64,000 nucleotides of DNA from an uncultured Mycoplasma sp. (GCA_947039955.1 CAMRAC010000001.1:151103-215102); one strand, 5' to 3'; counted from the first letter of the stretch, positions 21,666 through 31,297 are shown. Notes: a model not told the origin generated them from the letters alone. Made by a program: numbers and translations.

Positions 21666-22622
21666 ATGAATATTAAAAATATGGATTATATAAAGTATTT
21701 AAAAACTCTTACAAATAAATCCATGGATCTTATTTGTATTGATCCACCTTATGGAAAAATAAATGGAATGCAACTTTCGGGGCAAAAAAAGAAAATTGAT
21801 TGAGATATTACTATTAATTGAGTAGAAATGTTTGCTGAATTCAACAGAGTAATTAAAGACGGTGGAACCATTTGTGTATTTGGGCAAAACCCTACATATA
21901 GTGAAATGATACTATCTAATTTAAAAAATTATAAATATGAATTAATATGAGTTAAAAATAATGCGGCACAAGGTTTTCATGCTAATAAAATGCCCTTAAA
22001 TTTTACTGAAAATATCGCGGTTTTTATTCATAATGAAAACAAAACAAATAAAAGGACTTTTAATAATATTGCTGAAACCCAAGAGATTAATAAAACCGAG
22101 CATTTTTGTAGATGGTATGCTCAACAATTATTGGGTTTTATTGGTATAAAAAGACGGAAACTCCACGAAAGATTAGGGCATAGAAAATTAGAGTTTTTCT
22201 TTTGTTATACCGGAAAACATTTTGGATTAATAAGTGATAAATTGTATAATGAATTAATTGAAGAATTTAACATAAATACGTGAGATCATTTTATTAGCTT
22301 TGATGAATTGAAACAAAAATGAAATGACGAAAAACAATTTACAAAAGGTGTTAAGCTTGATAGTGAAAAGTATTCCTCAACATTAAGTAACGTTTTATAT
22401 GTCCCAAAAGAAAATGAATATTTACACCCAACACAAAAGCCCGTTGAATTAATGGAAAAATTAATTCTAATGCTTTCAAACGAAGGAGATAATGTACTTG
22501 ATTGTTTTTTAGGGAGCGGTTCAACCGTTATTGCTTGTTTAAAAAACAATAGAATACCCTTTGGATGTGAATTAGATAAAAATTATTTTTCAATAATTCA
22601 AGAAAGAATAAAAAAAATTTAA
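21666..22622 (+). CDS. Site-specific DNA methyltransferase (N6-adenine/N4-cytosine, beta class)
   Basis: 318 residues. The catalytic DPPY at 26-29 comes before the SAM-binding DCFLGSGST near 278, the order of beta-class amino-methyltransferases (MboII-type). LHPTQKPVELMEKLI near the C-terminus is the usual linker. GGAGG lies 5 bp before the ATG at 21666. Its stop codon overlaps that of the protein at 22619-23509 tail to tail, which is the likely cognate restriction enzyme. The recognition site cannot be read from the sequence. Confidence 0.93.
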
Positions 22623-23509
22623 TCTTTCTTTAAATTTTTATATCAAATACCATATTCGTTGATCAATTCTTGAACTTTATCTATTTGAATTTTAAAGGTT
22701 AAAGCAGAAGAGGTGTTTTTCGGTTTTCCTGTATTGGTTTTTCCTTTGATACCAATTAATGAAGATACTCCATTGTTATAAACAACCCGTATTCTTAAGA
22801 CACTATTATTACCGTCTTTATTTTTTATAAAAGCACTACTTTTAGTATTTTCAAAAGTTTGTTTATAATCTATTTGTTCCATAATTTGTTGGATTCAATC
22901 TTTTTTTAAAAAATAAACATCTGTATCCTGAATTTTTTCAACTTTTTTATTTTTAAGATATATTATTGTAGACGTTACTTCATTGTTTATTACCTTTGCT
23001 AATATTGATTTGATAGTTTCTCCATCAATAGAGTTCAAAATTTTATTATATTGTAGAGCAACTTCTTTTTTAACTATACACACTTTATCAGGTGTAAATA
23101 TTTCGGGTTTTTCAGAATATTCTTTTCTAACTTGTTCCTTATAAAAATTCATTTTTTCTAAAACGTGATGAAAATTAATATTTGATTCATCAACCAATGT
23201 ATTTAAAGAAGAGGTATTTATTAGATCGAATGTGCCATTAGGTTTACCATTTTTCAACTCTTTAGTTTTTAATGATATTTTTATTTCATTTATAGTTTCA
23301 TAAATATCTTCTTTATTTTTAGTCCCGCCCTTTTGTATAAAATTCATCTGAGTTGTGTCCTTATATTCTACGTTGTATTCTTTTTGGAATAATGAAACCA
23401 ATTTATGAAACTCTTCTTTATCTTTTGTTTGTTTGTTAAGAAAAGAAATTATTTCATGTTCCCCTTTAATTCCATTTCAATGAACACTTCCGTCGTTTTT
23501 ATAACCCAT
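22619..23509 (-). CDS. Likely type II restriction endonuclease partner
   Basis: 296 residues with three TGA (Trp). Opening GSVHWNGIKGEHEIISFLN, then INEIKISLKTKEL and FDLINTSSLNTL, the last a pattern I associate with some type II endonucleases. The C-terminal third has a beta-rich VLRIRVVYNNGVSSLIGIKG block. No certain PD-(D/E)XK triad was found. The assignment rests mainly on the convergent contact with the methyltransferase, whose stop codon it overlaps. Could also be an unrelated protein. Confidence 0.6.
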
Positions 23510-23608
23510 ATAAACTACCTTTATTATTTATTATAATATAATTATTTTGTTTACTAACAATTTGCAAATAGAGATATATAATTAATAAAAAAGGAATGTG
23601 TTTTAAAA

Positions 23609-23815
23609 ATGAAATATAATATAGTAAAAACTGAAAAAGATAACATACCAGGGTTTAGAGATAGGTGAACGGTCGTTGTGGAATCTTTTGACACTAAAGA
23701 AGAGGCTGAAAAAGTATTGCAGAAATATAAAAACAGCAGTAACCCTCATGGCGGTTGAGGCGCGGGGTCTGGAAGTGTTGATACCACATATTTTATAGAA
23801 GAAAAACCTAAATAA
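23609..23815 (+). CDS. Small glycine-rich protein of unknown function
   Basis: 68 residues. MKYNIVKTEKDNIPGF, then RWTVVVESFDTKEEAEKVLQKY, and an end block NPHGGWGAGSGSVDTTYFI. AAGGAATG gives a ribosome site. The middle strand-helix (VVV-S-FDTKEEAEKVL) resembles SPOR-like or ferredoxin-like small domains; this is only a guess. A decayed copy of its C-terminal half lies at 6419-6551. Confidence 0.6.
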
Positions 23816-23831
23816 TTATTTTAACAAATAA

Positions 23832-23973
23832 TTTAACTCTCAAGAACTCTCTAAAATCATTGTTGATGACTTAACTGCACTAATTAAAACCATGTGATCA
23901 AGTAGAAGGAACCAACACAGTTCAACCTATGTTCAATAAAATTTATTTATCGGTAGATAAGTGGAGATGATAA
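23832..23973 (+). pseudogene. Fragment of a Dps-like gene
   Basis: Translation gives FNSQELSKIIVDDLTALI, then after a one-base frameshift CDQVEGTNTVQPMFNKIYLS and DKWRW. Both parts match the C-terminal third of the intact Dps gene at 27091 (FNSREISQIIVADLTTLI; CDKVEGTNTVQPMLDEIYLS). The N-terminal two thirds with the iron site are gone. Confidence 0.85.
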
Positions 23974-24101
23974 TTCAGTAAAATCAATAAACAATAAAAT
24001 GATTACAAAATAAATAAAAATCTTTTTTATAATTTTTGTTTTGCACTTCTCGCAACTTCATTATTCAAAGAAAGAGAAAACAATTAAAGTATAATTATCA
24101 T

Positions 24102-24323
24102 ATGTATAATAAAAACAAACTTATTTTAATAATGTTTATTATATATTCAGTGTGTACTACATATGTGTGGGTTGTGCCCTCTGAAATATTGAATAAGTTA
24201 ATATTCCAGTTTTTTTTAACAATTTCTATTTCAATATTCTTTATTAAAGTATTTATTGAGAGAAAACAATTAAATTATTTACAACCTTGATATTGTAAGG
24301 ACCTGTTGAAGAATCATCTATAG
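24102..24323 (+). CDS. Small two-helix membrane protein
   Basis: 73 residues. Two hydrophobic segments (LILIMFIIYSVCTTYVWVV and LIFQFFLTISISIFFIKVF) with a basic C-terminus. A longer start in the same frame exists, but the ATG at 24102 aligns with the start of the decayed copy at 28634. No good ribosome site. Function unknown; the tail runs antisense into the lipoprotein relic. Confidence 0.5.
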
Positions 24324-24350
24324 TATCCAAGTAGTCTGTATCAACAGTTT

Positions 24351-24609
24351 CTAAAACAACATGACCCAAACTATCAATAGTATTTTTTTATTATCTTTTT
24401 CAAATAAATCACGTAGTAATGAAAGTGTACCCTGTGTTTCTTTTACATTAATTGTATGTTCAGTTACAACTGGTGGTGTAGGAGGTTTAACATTCCCGCC
24501 ACCATCTCCACCGCCACCAATAGGTGGGTTCTTGTGAACATGACACAACCATTAACACAGGTATCACAGCAGTCATACCTATTCCTAACCCTAATAATAA
24601 TCTATTGAT
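24351..24609 (-). pseudogene. Lipoprotein relic with lost start codon
   Basis: Reading from 24609 gives a signal peptide RLLLGLGIGMTAVIPVLMVVSC close to that of the intact lipoprotein at 26218 (KLLLGLGITPFIILPMAAMVSC). The position of the initiator reads ATC instead of ATG, with a GGAAGT remnant of the ribosome site before it. A frameshift follows the lipobox; the rest continues as a Gly-rich and Pro-rich linker (IGGGGDGGGNVKPPTPP) and then stops. It is broken in three ways. Confidence 0.8.
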
Positions 24610-24767
24610 AACAATTACTTCCTGTAATATATTTTGTTTTGCTATTTTACATCGAAATATAATGTAAATTATCTTCTAAAAACAAATTCAACAACCATAA
24701 CATTAAAACCCTATTACAAATTGTGATTCTTGATATAACTTAGCTTCAGTTTTATAAAAACATCTTA

Positions 24768-24787
24768 GCTTTGGATAAAACCAAAGC
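24768..24787. repeat. Perfect hairpin of unknown role
   Basis: GCTTTGG (24768-24774) and CCAAAGC (24781-24787) around a 6-base loop, with no T-run. It lies 20 bp beyond the terminator of the lipoprotein gene. The rest of 24610-24803 shows no gene. Confidence 0.5.
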
Positions 24788-24803
24788 ATAAATGATCTTC
24801 AAT

Positions 24804-24832
24804 AAAAAAATACCTATTGTGAGGTATTTTTA
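24804..24832 (-). terminator. Terminator of the lipoprotein gene
   Basis: AAATACCT and AGGTATTT form a stem around a short loop, flanked by A-run and T-run, 19 bp beyond the minus-strand stop at 24851. Confidence 0.8.
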
Positions 24833-24850
24833 TATTATTTATATTTTATA

Positions 24851-26218
24851 TTATAAAGGTAGTGAATCGGCCATTCTTTCAACGATAGATTTAACACCAT
24901 TATTTAAAAATAATTTAACTGTTGTTCCATAAATAGGTTTGTCATAAATAACTTGTAATTCAGGAATATATGTTTTAGCATTTTCAATTAACTTTGTAAG
25001 TATAATTTTAGAAAATCTTGTAAATAAAAGATGGTTGTCTTCACCCAAAACATTAAAAATCATATTTATGTGAGCCAATTTTTGAATTAAAAATATCTTT
25101 ATATCATTTAGCGCATCATTTATATAAAAACCTGCTAAATTTACATTTACATCTTTAGTCCCAACAATAACTACAATTTTACCAGCGGTATAGCTCGATG
25201 ATCCTTGTCTTCCTAATTTAATATCGACTGTTTTCGGCATACCAGGCACTCCACTAATATCTTTACCACCATTTATTTCAATAGTTCCAAAAGAAGGAAA
25301 TTGATCATTAAAGTAAGTTTTCTTGATAGCTGCGATTGCTTCAGCATTTGCTATGAAAGTATCACCACCTGAAGCTCTTGTAAATTTTATACTTAATTGT
25401 TGAAACTTTGAAGCAGGTAGTCAAGGATCAAATAGTGCGTGTACATATGTAGTATAATCCTCATATGTATCGAAAGAAAATAATTTAAAACTATCTAACG
25501 CATTGGTTGTATGACTTTTTATTTTAATTAATTCATCTTTTGTGAAGTATTTTACACCATCTAATCCAATTCCGGGCTTTGTACTTGATGTGATGCTAAG
25601 TCTATTTACATCAAAGTCTTCAGGTAACGGCGCTTCTTTTAATGATGTAAGATACGTATCATTAAAAACCAGTAAATCAGCAGGATTTATAGTTCATGAA
25701 CTAGTATTACCAGTAGCTCTCAATTTAGTATCAAGAGTAACAACTTTAAAATCCTCAATAGTAAAGAAGCTTCCAGCACCAATTAAGGTGTTATTTGTAA
25801 TACTTTTCATTCGTCAAAACACTTTTACATTTGCAAATAATCTATCAACTTCAATGTGAGAAATTTCACTTGTAAATGTATAAAACTTAGACCCTTCTTC
25901 TATTATTATTCTTCTTGAATTTTTGTTAAAGTTTTCTAAACCATTAAACTCGGCTGAAGCGTTCATTTTAGCTTCAGTATCAAAATCTTTAGCTCTAAAT
26001 TTGTCAGGTGTAATTTTTGAATCCACGTATTGTTGTTTAGCTTTAACCATTGCCTTACCAAGTATTTCTTGTGTAACCACACCTTCTTGAGGTTTTGGAG
26101 GTACTATGTCAGGAACTTTATCTCCTGTGCCCTCATCTACAGAAGCACAAGAAACCATCGCTGCCATTGGCAGTATGATAAACGGTGTTATTCCTAATCC
26201 TAATAATAATTTTTTCAT
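24851..26218 (-). CDS. Surface lipoprotein
   Basis: 455 residues across three TGA. Signal peptide with two Lys, a hydrophobic core and lipobox MVSC; Cys 24 would be lipid-modified and anchor the protein outside the membrane. An acidic and Pro-rich linker (VDEGTGDKVPDIVPPKP) follows, then a mixed alpha/beta body without a family I know. GGAGGT lies 5 bp before the ATG and a TATAAT (26263-26258) about 40 bp upstream. A start-less relic of a related gene lies 240 bp downstream. Confidence 0.85.
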
Positions 26219-26543
26219 AAATTACCTCCGTGTGTGTTTTTTAATATAGTGTATTAAATTATATCACTTTAAATCAACCCTATATTAAAAAAATAATATG
26301 GTCCTACTAACAGGGTTAAACATAGTGTTAAGAGAGTTTTGTTGAAAAAAGATAATATACAACGGTCAAATTGAAGTATGAAATTAATAAATCAGCAAAT
26401 CTTTTAATATTACTAACAAATAAATTATAATTATGATATAAGTAATAAATATATAGAAATAAATTAGCAAAAACATATGATCTGAAAAAAATCAACTAGA
26501 TTATAAATCAAGCACAGATTCAATGTATAAAAAAGGAAACTAA
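26219..26543. promoter_or_regulatory. Divergent promoter region between the lipoprotein gene and the gene at 26544
   Basis: Minus strand: TATAAT at 26263-26258 and GGAGGT at 26229-26224 serve the lipoprotein. Plus strand: ATTATAATTATGATAT near 26425 is a candidate -10 region for the gene at 26544, which has an AAAAGGAAAC ribosome site. No gene seen in between. Confidence 0.55.
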
Positions 26544-26939
26544 ATGAATAAATTAAAGTTAGCTATAGGTGCCGTAACCGGGGGAACTGTAATATTAGGG
26601 ACCGCCTTAATAATAGGTGTAGCTTTAGCACCCGACAAGGTTATTCCACCAGTTATCAAGCCAACGCCCATACTTCCAAGTGTACCAATTGTTAAACCAA
26701 CACCCATAACACCAAGCAGAGTAATTGGTGGAATGTTACAAGGAAAACTTTTGATGTTCGAAAAAGTTTTACACATCACAACACACACAACATCCTTGGG
26801 TGTAGAGGTTGCAGTTATAACTTTCAAACATGTTTCAGATAATATTTGACATCCCGGGACGACCGATTTAGTGGAAGTAATTAATCCAGAGGTTTTAAAA
26901 ATTATAAATGATTTTAGAGTATATCAGGGTCACTCTTAA
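26544..26939 (+). CDS. Small membrane-anchored protein with proline-rich linker
   Basis: 131 residues. An N-terminal hydrophobic anchor (LAIGAVTGGTVILGTALIIGVAL) without a lipobox Cys, then a linker with Pro-Thr-Pro repeats (KPTPILPSVPIVKPTPITPS), then about 75 residues with a strand-rich VLHITTHTTSLGVEVAVITF block. Probably exported and held by its N-terminus. It is short next to related surface proteins and may be a truncated form. Function unknown. Confidence 0.6.
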
Positions 26940-27090
26940 ACCTCTCCCTCATCAAAAACTTAACAAAAAGTTCTAGTTTAATTACATTAAATGGTTTTCC
27001 TTAAAAACGTTCATATAAATCTTTTTCAAGATAAAGAGTATAATTTATATATAAAATAATTGATTTTAATTTTATCAAAAGGATGTAATT

Positions 27091-27513
27091 ATGAAAAATA
27101 AAAATATACAAAACCTAAAAGTGCTTCAAGCTTCTTTGATGGTTTTAACGAATAAGGTATACAACTTACATTGAAACATGAAAACTTCATTGTTTTTTTC
27201 ATTACACAAAAATACAGAAGATTTGTTTGAAGATTTAACAAAGTTTTATGATGATGTAGCAGAAAAGATTGTGATGCATAACGAATTAGCAATTGGAACT
27301 TTAAAAGATCAATTAAAATACAGTGTAATTAAAGAAGTTGAACCCAAAGACTTTAACTCGCGAGAAATATCTCAAATTATTGTTGCTGACTTAACCACAT
27401 TAATTAATCTATGTGATAAAGTTGAAGGAACCAATACGGTTCAACCCATGCTAGATGAAATTTATTTATCAGCAGATAAGTGAAGATGACAATTTAGCAA
27501 AATCATCAAATAA
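27091..27513 (+). CDS. dps: Dps-like ferritin
   Basis: 140 residues, two Trp as TGA near the end. Family features: YNLHWNMK, FFSLHKNTEDLFEDL and FYDDVAEKI. His 27, His 39, Asp 54 and Glu 58 keep the 12/15/4 spacing of the Dps inter-subunit iron site, so ferroxidase activity is likely: oxidising iron with peroxide and storing it in a 12-mer shell. AAAGGATG ribosome site, and a TATAATTTATATATAA stretch upstream as promoter. A fragment of a second copy is at 23832. Confidence 0.9.
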
Positions 27514-27536
27514 AACAAAACTGACCATAGTTTGAG

Positions 27537-28034
27537 TTAAAGATTATTTTCTTTGATCTTATCAAACTCTTCTTTAGTAATAGAACCCTCTTCAAACATT
27601 TTAAATGCTCGACTAATTGTTTCTATGTTTTTGATCGACACTTGACCTCTATCAGAAGAGATGTTTTCTTCTCTTGGGTTTGTTTCATCTTTATTTAAGT
27701 TCTTAGAGCTAATTACTGCAAAAATAATAATTCCAATTGGTCCCAACGCAAACATTGACAACAATCCTCACAATACTTTAGATTCGTTTATAACTTTATT
27801 TTCAAATTCTGTTGATAAAATTAAAACAGAGATTACAAAGGAAATAAGGGCAGATATACCAAAAATTAAAATAGAAAAAATACCTAATAAACCATCAACA
27901 TAAATTTCTCCAGGATATTGAGAACTTGATTGTTGTATTAATGGTATAAAGAAAACCATAAACATTATGAAAGATATTAATCCTAAAAATATAGAAATTA
28001 CAGCCATCATTGCAAAGATATTTATTTTTTTCAT
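27537..28034 (-). CDS. SHOCT-type membrane protein, copy 1
   Basis: 165 residues read through TGA at 27768 (the 'KVLWGLLSMFALGPIGI' junction). Three hydrophobic segments (about 8-30, 47-70, 88-105), a polar linker, and a C-terminal SHOCT-like helix pair FKMFEEGSITKEEFDKIKENNL. SHOCT domains are short helical ends found on many small membrane proteins, possibly for oligomer contact. Follows copy 2 by 5 bp. Confidence 0.8.
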
Positions 28035-28039
28035 AATTA

Positions 28040-28555
28040 TTAAAGATTATTATCTTTTATCTTGTTGAATTCTTCTTGAGTAATAACACCTTGTTCAAAT
28101 AATTTAAAAGCTTTAGTTATTGTATCTAACTTGTCATCCGCATTGTTGACATCACCTTGAACTTCGTTAGAATCTTTAAGAGCTACTGATTCACCACTAG
28201 TGGTTTGAGCACTCGAACTAGAAAAGTGTTTTTGATTAATTCCTGTAAAAATAAGTATACCTAAGGCACCCAAAAGCAATAAAGACAACACCCCTCACAA
28301 CACTTTAGAACCATTAACTTCTTGGTTATCAAAATCAGACACAAGTATCATAATAGAACCCATAAGTGATATAAGACCAGAAATACCCATCATAATGCTA
28401 CCAACAACCAACAACGCGATTAGTGCGTTGTACTGAGTTGGATCTAAATATGGATTAGCTGGAATCATCATCGAAACTAAAAGCAAAATAAAAGATATAC
28501 CGCCTAAGGCTAAAGAGGTGATTCCTAAAATTCTAAGATTTTTCATTTTTTGCAT
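28040..28555 (-). CDS. SHOCT-type membrane protein, copy 2
   Basis: 171 residues from the ATG ending at 28555, which has GGAG 6 bp upstream; a TTG further up is less likely. Three hydrophobic segments, the junction KVLWGVLSLLLLGALGIL (Trp as TGA), a Ser/Asp-rich linker, and the SHOCT-like FKLFEQGVITQEEFNKIKDNNL. Close in plan and sequence to copy 1, so a tandem duplicate. Confidence 0.8.
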
Positions 28556-28633
28556 ATTTGACTCCAATGTCTATACTTTAAATTATATCACAAATTAAAC
28601 CAAAGAATGTTTAGACAAAAACACAATAGTAAA

Positions 28634-28805
28634 ATGTATAATAAACAGAAAATTGTTTTCATTGGTCTATTTATCATGTACACCCAGTAGTCTCTACATA
28701 CATATCAGTGATACCTAATCAAGACATCAAAATAAAGATAATAGGATTCATCGGAATAACGCTTCATTTTTTAATATTATTTCCAAAAATGTTGATTAAT
28801 AAGTG
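28634..28805 (+). pseudogene. Decayed copy of the small membrane protein at 24102
   Basis: Starts MYNKQKIVFIGLFIMYT and hits a TAG; in another frame it continues VIPNQDIKIKIIGFIGITLHFL. These match MYNKNKLILIMFIIYS and VVPSEILNKLIFQFFLTISI of the protein at 24102. A stop and a frameshift make it non-functional. It separates the SHOCT copies 2 and 3. Confidence 0.7.
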
Positions 28806-28826
28806 TTGGCAAGTAAATAAATTATT

Positions 28827-29720
28827 TTATTGAAAATTGTTTTCTTTAGCCCTATCGTACTCTTCTTGACTGACAGCCAAACCATCAAACATCCTAAACA
28901 CACCAGAAACATCCCTAAGTATTTTTTGATCAGAGTCTGACACTTCTATAGAAGGCTCACTTTGCACTTTATCCACAATATTGGCAATCTTTGAACCTTT
29001 GACTGAAAAGATAATAATTCCTATTGGTCCCAAAAATAACAAAGATAAAACTCCTCATAAAATTTTTAGTTCATCAATTTGCTTGTTCTCAAAACTTAAT
29101 CCCAAGATCAAAGCGGAACTAATAACCGAAACAAACAAAGAAACAACTAAAATAATCCATCCCACAAAAAACAATACATCATAAGGGATATGTGGTGAAA
29201 AGTAAGAAATAACAATACTTGCAACAATAAGAGAAATAGCAACAATCACCAAAATTAAAGAAAAAATTCCCATCAATTTAAAAACCATCAATTTTTTTAG
29301 AGCAGATTTCTTATTAGCGTTTTTCAATTTCACATCATTGTCAGAACCACTATATATATCATCGAATTCTTTAGAACTTTTTGATATAAAGACAAAAATT
29401 CCTATTGACCCTAAGAAAAACAAAGACAGCAAACCTCACAAGATTTTAGATTCATTAACTTTTTGGTTTTTAAAATCAGTTGATAGCACAACAATTGAAC
29501 CAATAAATGATATAAACAAGGACAACAAGCCACAAACAACCCCTATAAATGTAGATAAATTCAGAGCATAACTAAAAACAACATTTAATTCTACAAAGAG
29601 AGAGAGTTCTAACAAGGTACCAATAAATACAACAAGATGAGTGATTCCCAAGTGTAAAAAAACGACTCAAAAAACCATTGAAATCATCCCTAAAATCCTA
29701 AGTTGCTTTAATCTATTCAC
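28827..29720 (-). CDS. Fused double SHOCT-type membrane protein, copy 3
   Basis: 297 residues in one frame from GTG at 29720 (AGAAGG ribosome site within the end of the upstream gene). Two complete membrane units follow each other: unit 1 ends at KILWGLLSLFFLGSIGIFVFI and a short linker, unit 2 begins LMVFKLMGIFSLIL and ends at KILWGVLSLLFLGPIGII plus a SHOCT-like RMFDGLAVSQEEYDRAKENN. The SHOCT end of unit 1 is missing. It reads as two paralogues fused by loss of the stop and linker between them. Confidence 0.8.
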
Positions 29721-29730
29721 ACAAACCTTC

Positions 29731-29943
29731 TTATTCTGCGTTTACAATCTTGTAAACTTCTTCGTCTATTCAAACTGTTGAACCAACAAATACCTTGCTG
29801 CTTCTACCTTTAGGTTTTTCATTATTTACTTTGATTTCATTATTCATAATAAAATCTTTGATTTGTCCACCCGTATCAATTAAATTAAGTTTTTTAATAA
29901 GTTGTCCTAATTTAATGAATTCTCCAATTATCTCTACTTTCAT
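29731..29943 (-). CDS. yaaA: S4 domain RNA-binding protein (YaaA/RlbA type)
   Basis: 70 residues. An S4 fold: FIKLGQLIKKLNLIDTGGQIKDFIMNNEIKVNNE, which binds structured RNA in rRNA-related proteins. The same small S4 gene follows dnaN in many Firmicutes, which supports the call. It lies 18 bp after dnaN and 10 bp before the fused membrane gene, whose ribosome site it contains. Confidence 0.85.
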
Positions 29944-29961
29944 ATCCTAAACATCCTTTAC

Positions 29962-31068
29962 TTAGTAACTTCTTTGCGGTGCAATTAACTGTTTGTTAGA
30001 TGGGTTAGATGTTCCAATTACCACAAAACGATCAATACCTTCATTAAACTTGATTTGTACCTCGCCATCAAATACCGAAAGGGCATCCTTTAAGAATTTA
30101 TAGTTAACAGTAATAATTAAGTCATCACCAACAAAGTTTTTTGTTTTGATGATTACACTAGAATTACCAATCTCCTCTTTAACAGAAATAATTTTGATTT
30201 CTTTTTGATTAATTTCAAGTCTTAATCTGTGGAATGAATCCGAAGAAATAACGATAGCTTTATTAATAGCGTCCATAAACTCTTTCTTTTCAATGGTTAA
30301 AGTTCTTGAAAAACTTTCAGGGAAGATTTTAGAAACATCTTTATAAGGGGCATCTATTAGTTTAGATTGAATTACTGTATCTTGATAAACAAGGTTGATT
30401 TTGTATTCATTAACATATAAATCAACAACTTCATTAATAGTTTCTGGAATAAACTCTTTTAAGTTTTTAGCAAATATTGAAACATTAAAGTTTAAATTAC
30501 GAGAATCTTTAATTTCCATTTCTTGATAAGCAACTCTGTATGAGTCAGTAGCAATCATTTTCATCTTGTTATTACTATAATCAATGTTCACACCATTAAA
30601 GATAATATCAACATCACTTGAAGAAGCTGCGAATAGAACGTTTTTAGATGCTTCACGCAAGTCTTTAGCATTAACTGACAACTTTGTACCCATCAATGTA
30701 AAATCAATGGCAGGATACTCAGAAACATCAAATAGATTGATTTCATAGTTATCTGTTCCATTTTTAATGAAAAGGATATTCCCTTTGTTAGATAATTCGA
30801 TAGTTCCTTCACATTTTCTAATAATGTTAGTAAACAACAAAGAAGGTATTAATAATCTTCCCGGTTCCCCGATTTTAAATACTTGATCATTAGGAAGAAG
30901 AGTTTTTACAATAGATAGCGTTCCATCAGAAGTAGTCATAGACATACGATCTTCCAAAACATCAAATAGAATTCCTCTTAAAGGTAATAACATATTACTG
31001 CTATTAATACATTTATTGACTTCGTCAAGATTTTTAATAATTTCTTTAGCGTTCACTTGTAATTTCAT
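29962..31068 (-). CDS. dnaN: DNA polymerase III beta sliding clamp
   Basis: 368 residues, normal length, no TGA codons. Three clamp domains with the usual landmarks: N-terminal LQVNAKEIIKNLDEVNK, LPLRGILFDV, middle ATDSYRVAY, and LIAPQRSY at the C-terminus (family end 'mPmRl/s' region). Forms the ring that holds polymerase III on DNA. Usually next to dnaA, but dnaA is not in this window; here the 4.5S RNA gene and pgi lie upstream. Confidence 0.95.
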   Translation of the reverse strand: MKLQVNAKEIIKNLDEVNKCINSSNMLLPLRGILFDVLEDRMSMTTSDGTLSIVKTLLPNDQVFKIGEPGRLLIPSLLFTNIIRKCEGTIELSNKGNILFIKNGTDNYEINLFDVSEYPAIDFTLMGTKLSVNAKDLREASKNVLFAASSSDVDIIFNGVNIDYSNNKMKMIATDSYRVAYQEMEIKDSRNLNFNVSIFAKNLKEFIPETINEVVDLYVNEYKINLVYQDTVIQSKLIDAPYKDVSKIFPESFSRTLTIEKKEFMDAINKAIVISSDSFHRLRLEINQKEIKIISVKEEIGNSSVIIKTKNFVGDDLIITVNYKFLKDALSVFDGEVQIKFNEGIDRFVVIGTSNPSNKQLIAPQRSY

Positions 31069-31110
31069 ATAAATTCTTTTCTTTCTTTTTTAGTTTTTAA
31101 TAATAAGGCA

Positions 31111-31181
31111 TGTGGATAACGTCTATAAACCCCAAAAATACCATTAACACTAAACATTTTATGTGTTTTAAGTGTGGGTAA
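31111..31181. promoter_or_regulatory. DnaA-box-like sites upstream of dnaN
   Basis: TGTGGATAA (31111-31119) is the exact reverse complement of the consensus DnaA box TTATCCACA. TGTGGGTAA (31173-31181) differs at one base. They lie between dnaN and the 4.5S RNA. Whether they mark oriC or a regulatory site is open. Confidence 0.5.
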
Positions 31182-31188
31182 CTTAGGT

Positions 31189-31210
31189 GGTTTTATTTTA
31201 AAATAAAACC
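31189..31210 (-). terminator. Terminator hairpin of the 4.5S RNA gene
   Basis: A perfect 22-bp inverted repeat GGTTTTATTTT/AAAATAAAACC directly downstream of the RNA on the minus strand. It can act in both directions. Confidence 0.7.
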
Positions 31211-31288
31211 ATCAAACATAACACTTCTCGATATGGATGCTACATTTCTGTCCTGACCAAGTTACAAGGTTGCTATTTCAATGGCACC
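31211..31288 (-). ncRNA. ffs: 4.5S signal recognition particle RNA
   Basis: On the minus strand the segment contains CAGGACAGAAATGTAGCA, which matches the conserved SRP domain IV pattern CAGGxCxGxAAxGxAGCA with a GAAA tetraloop. Flanking sequences pair: TTGG/CCAT beside the motif and TAACTT with AAGTGTTA outside it. Upstream is a TATAAT box (31297-31292), downstream a perfect hairpin terminator. It binds Ffh for targeting of membrane proteins. Exact ends are estimated. Confidence 0.88.
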
Positions 31289-31291
31289 TAT

Positions 31292-31297
31292 ATTATA
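31292..31297 (-). promoter_or_regulatory. -10 box of the 4.5S RNA gene
   Basis: TATAAT on the minus strand, about 6 bp before the predicted RNA start near 31288. No clear -35. Confidence 0.6.

Noticed and set aside
4518..24000. Prophage or insertion sequence
   Set aside because: No structural phage genes, integrase, transposase or flanking target repeats were seen in the island.
24242..24380. Continuation of the lipoprotein relic on the minus strand through the small membrane gene
   Set aside because: A readable frame (ending near VVNNLIVF) exists but overlaps the membrane protein antisense and cannot be linked with confidence.
24768..24787. Hairpin GCTTTGG/CCAAAGC as a terminator
   Set aside because: No T-run on either side and a better terminator lies nearer the gene.
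26540..26827. Long open frame antisense to the gene at 26544
   Set aside because: Opposite strand of a Pro/Ala-rich coding region; no ribosome site or family match, while the plus frame has both anchor and site.
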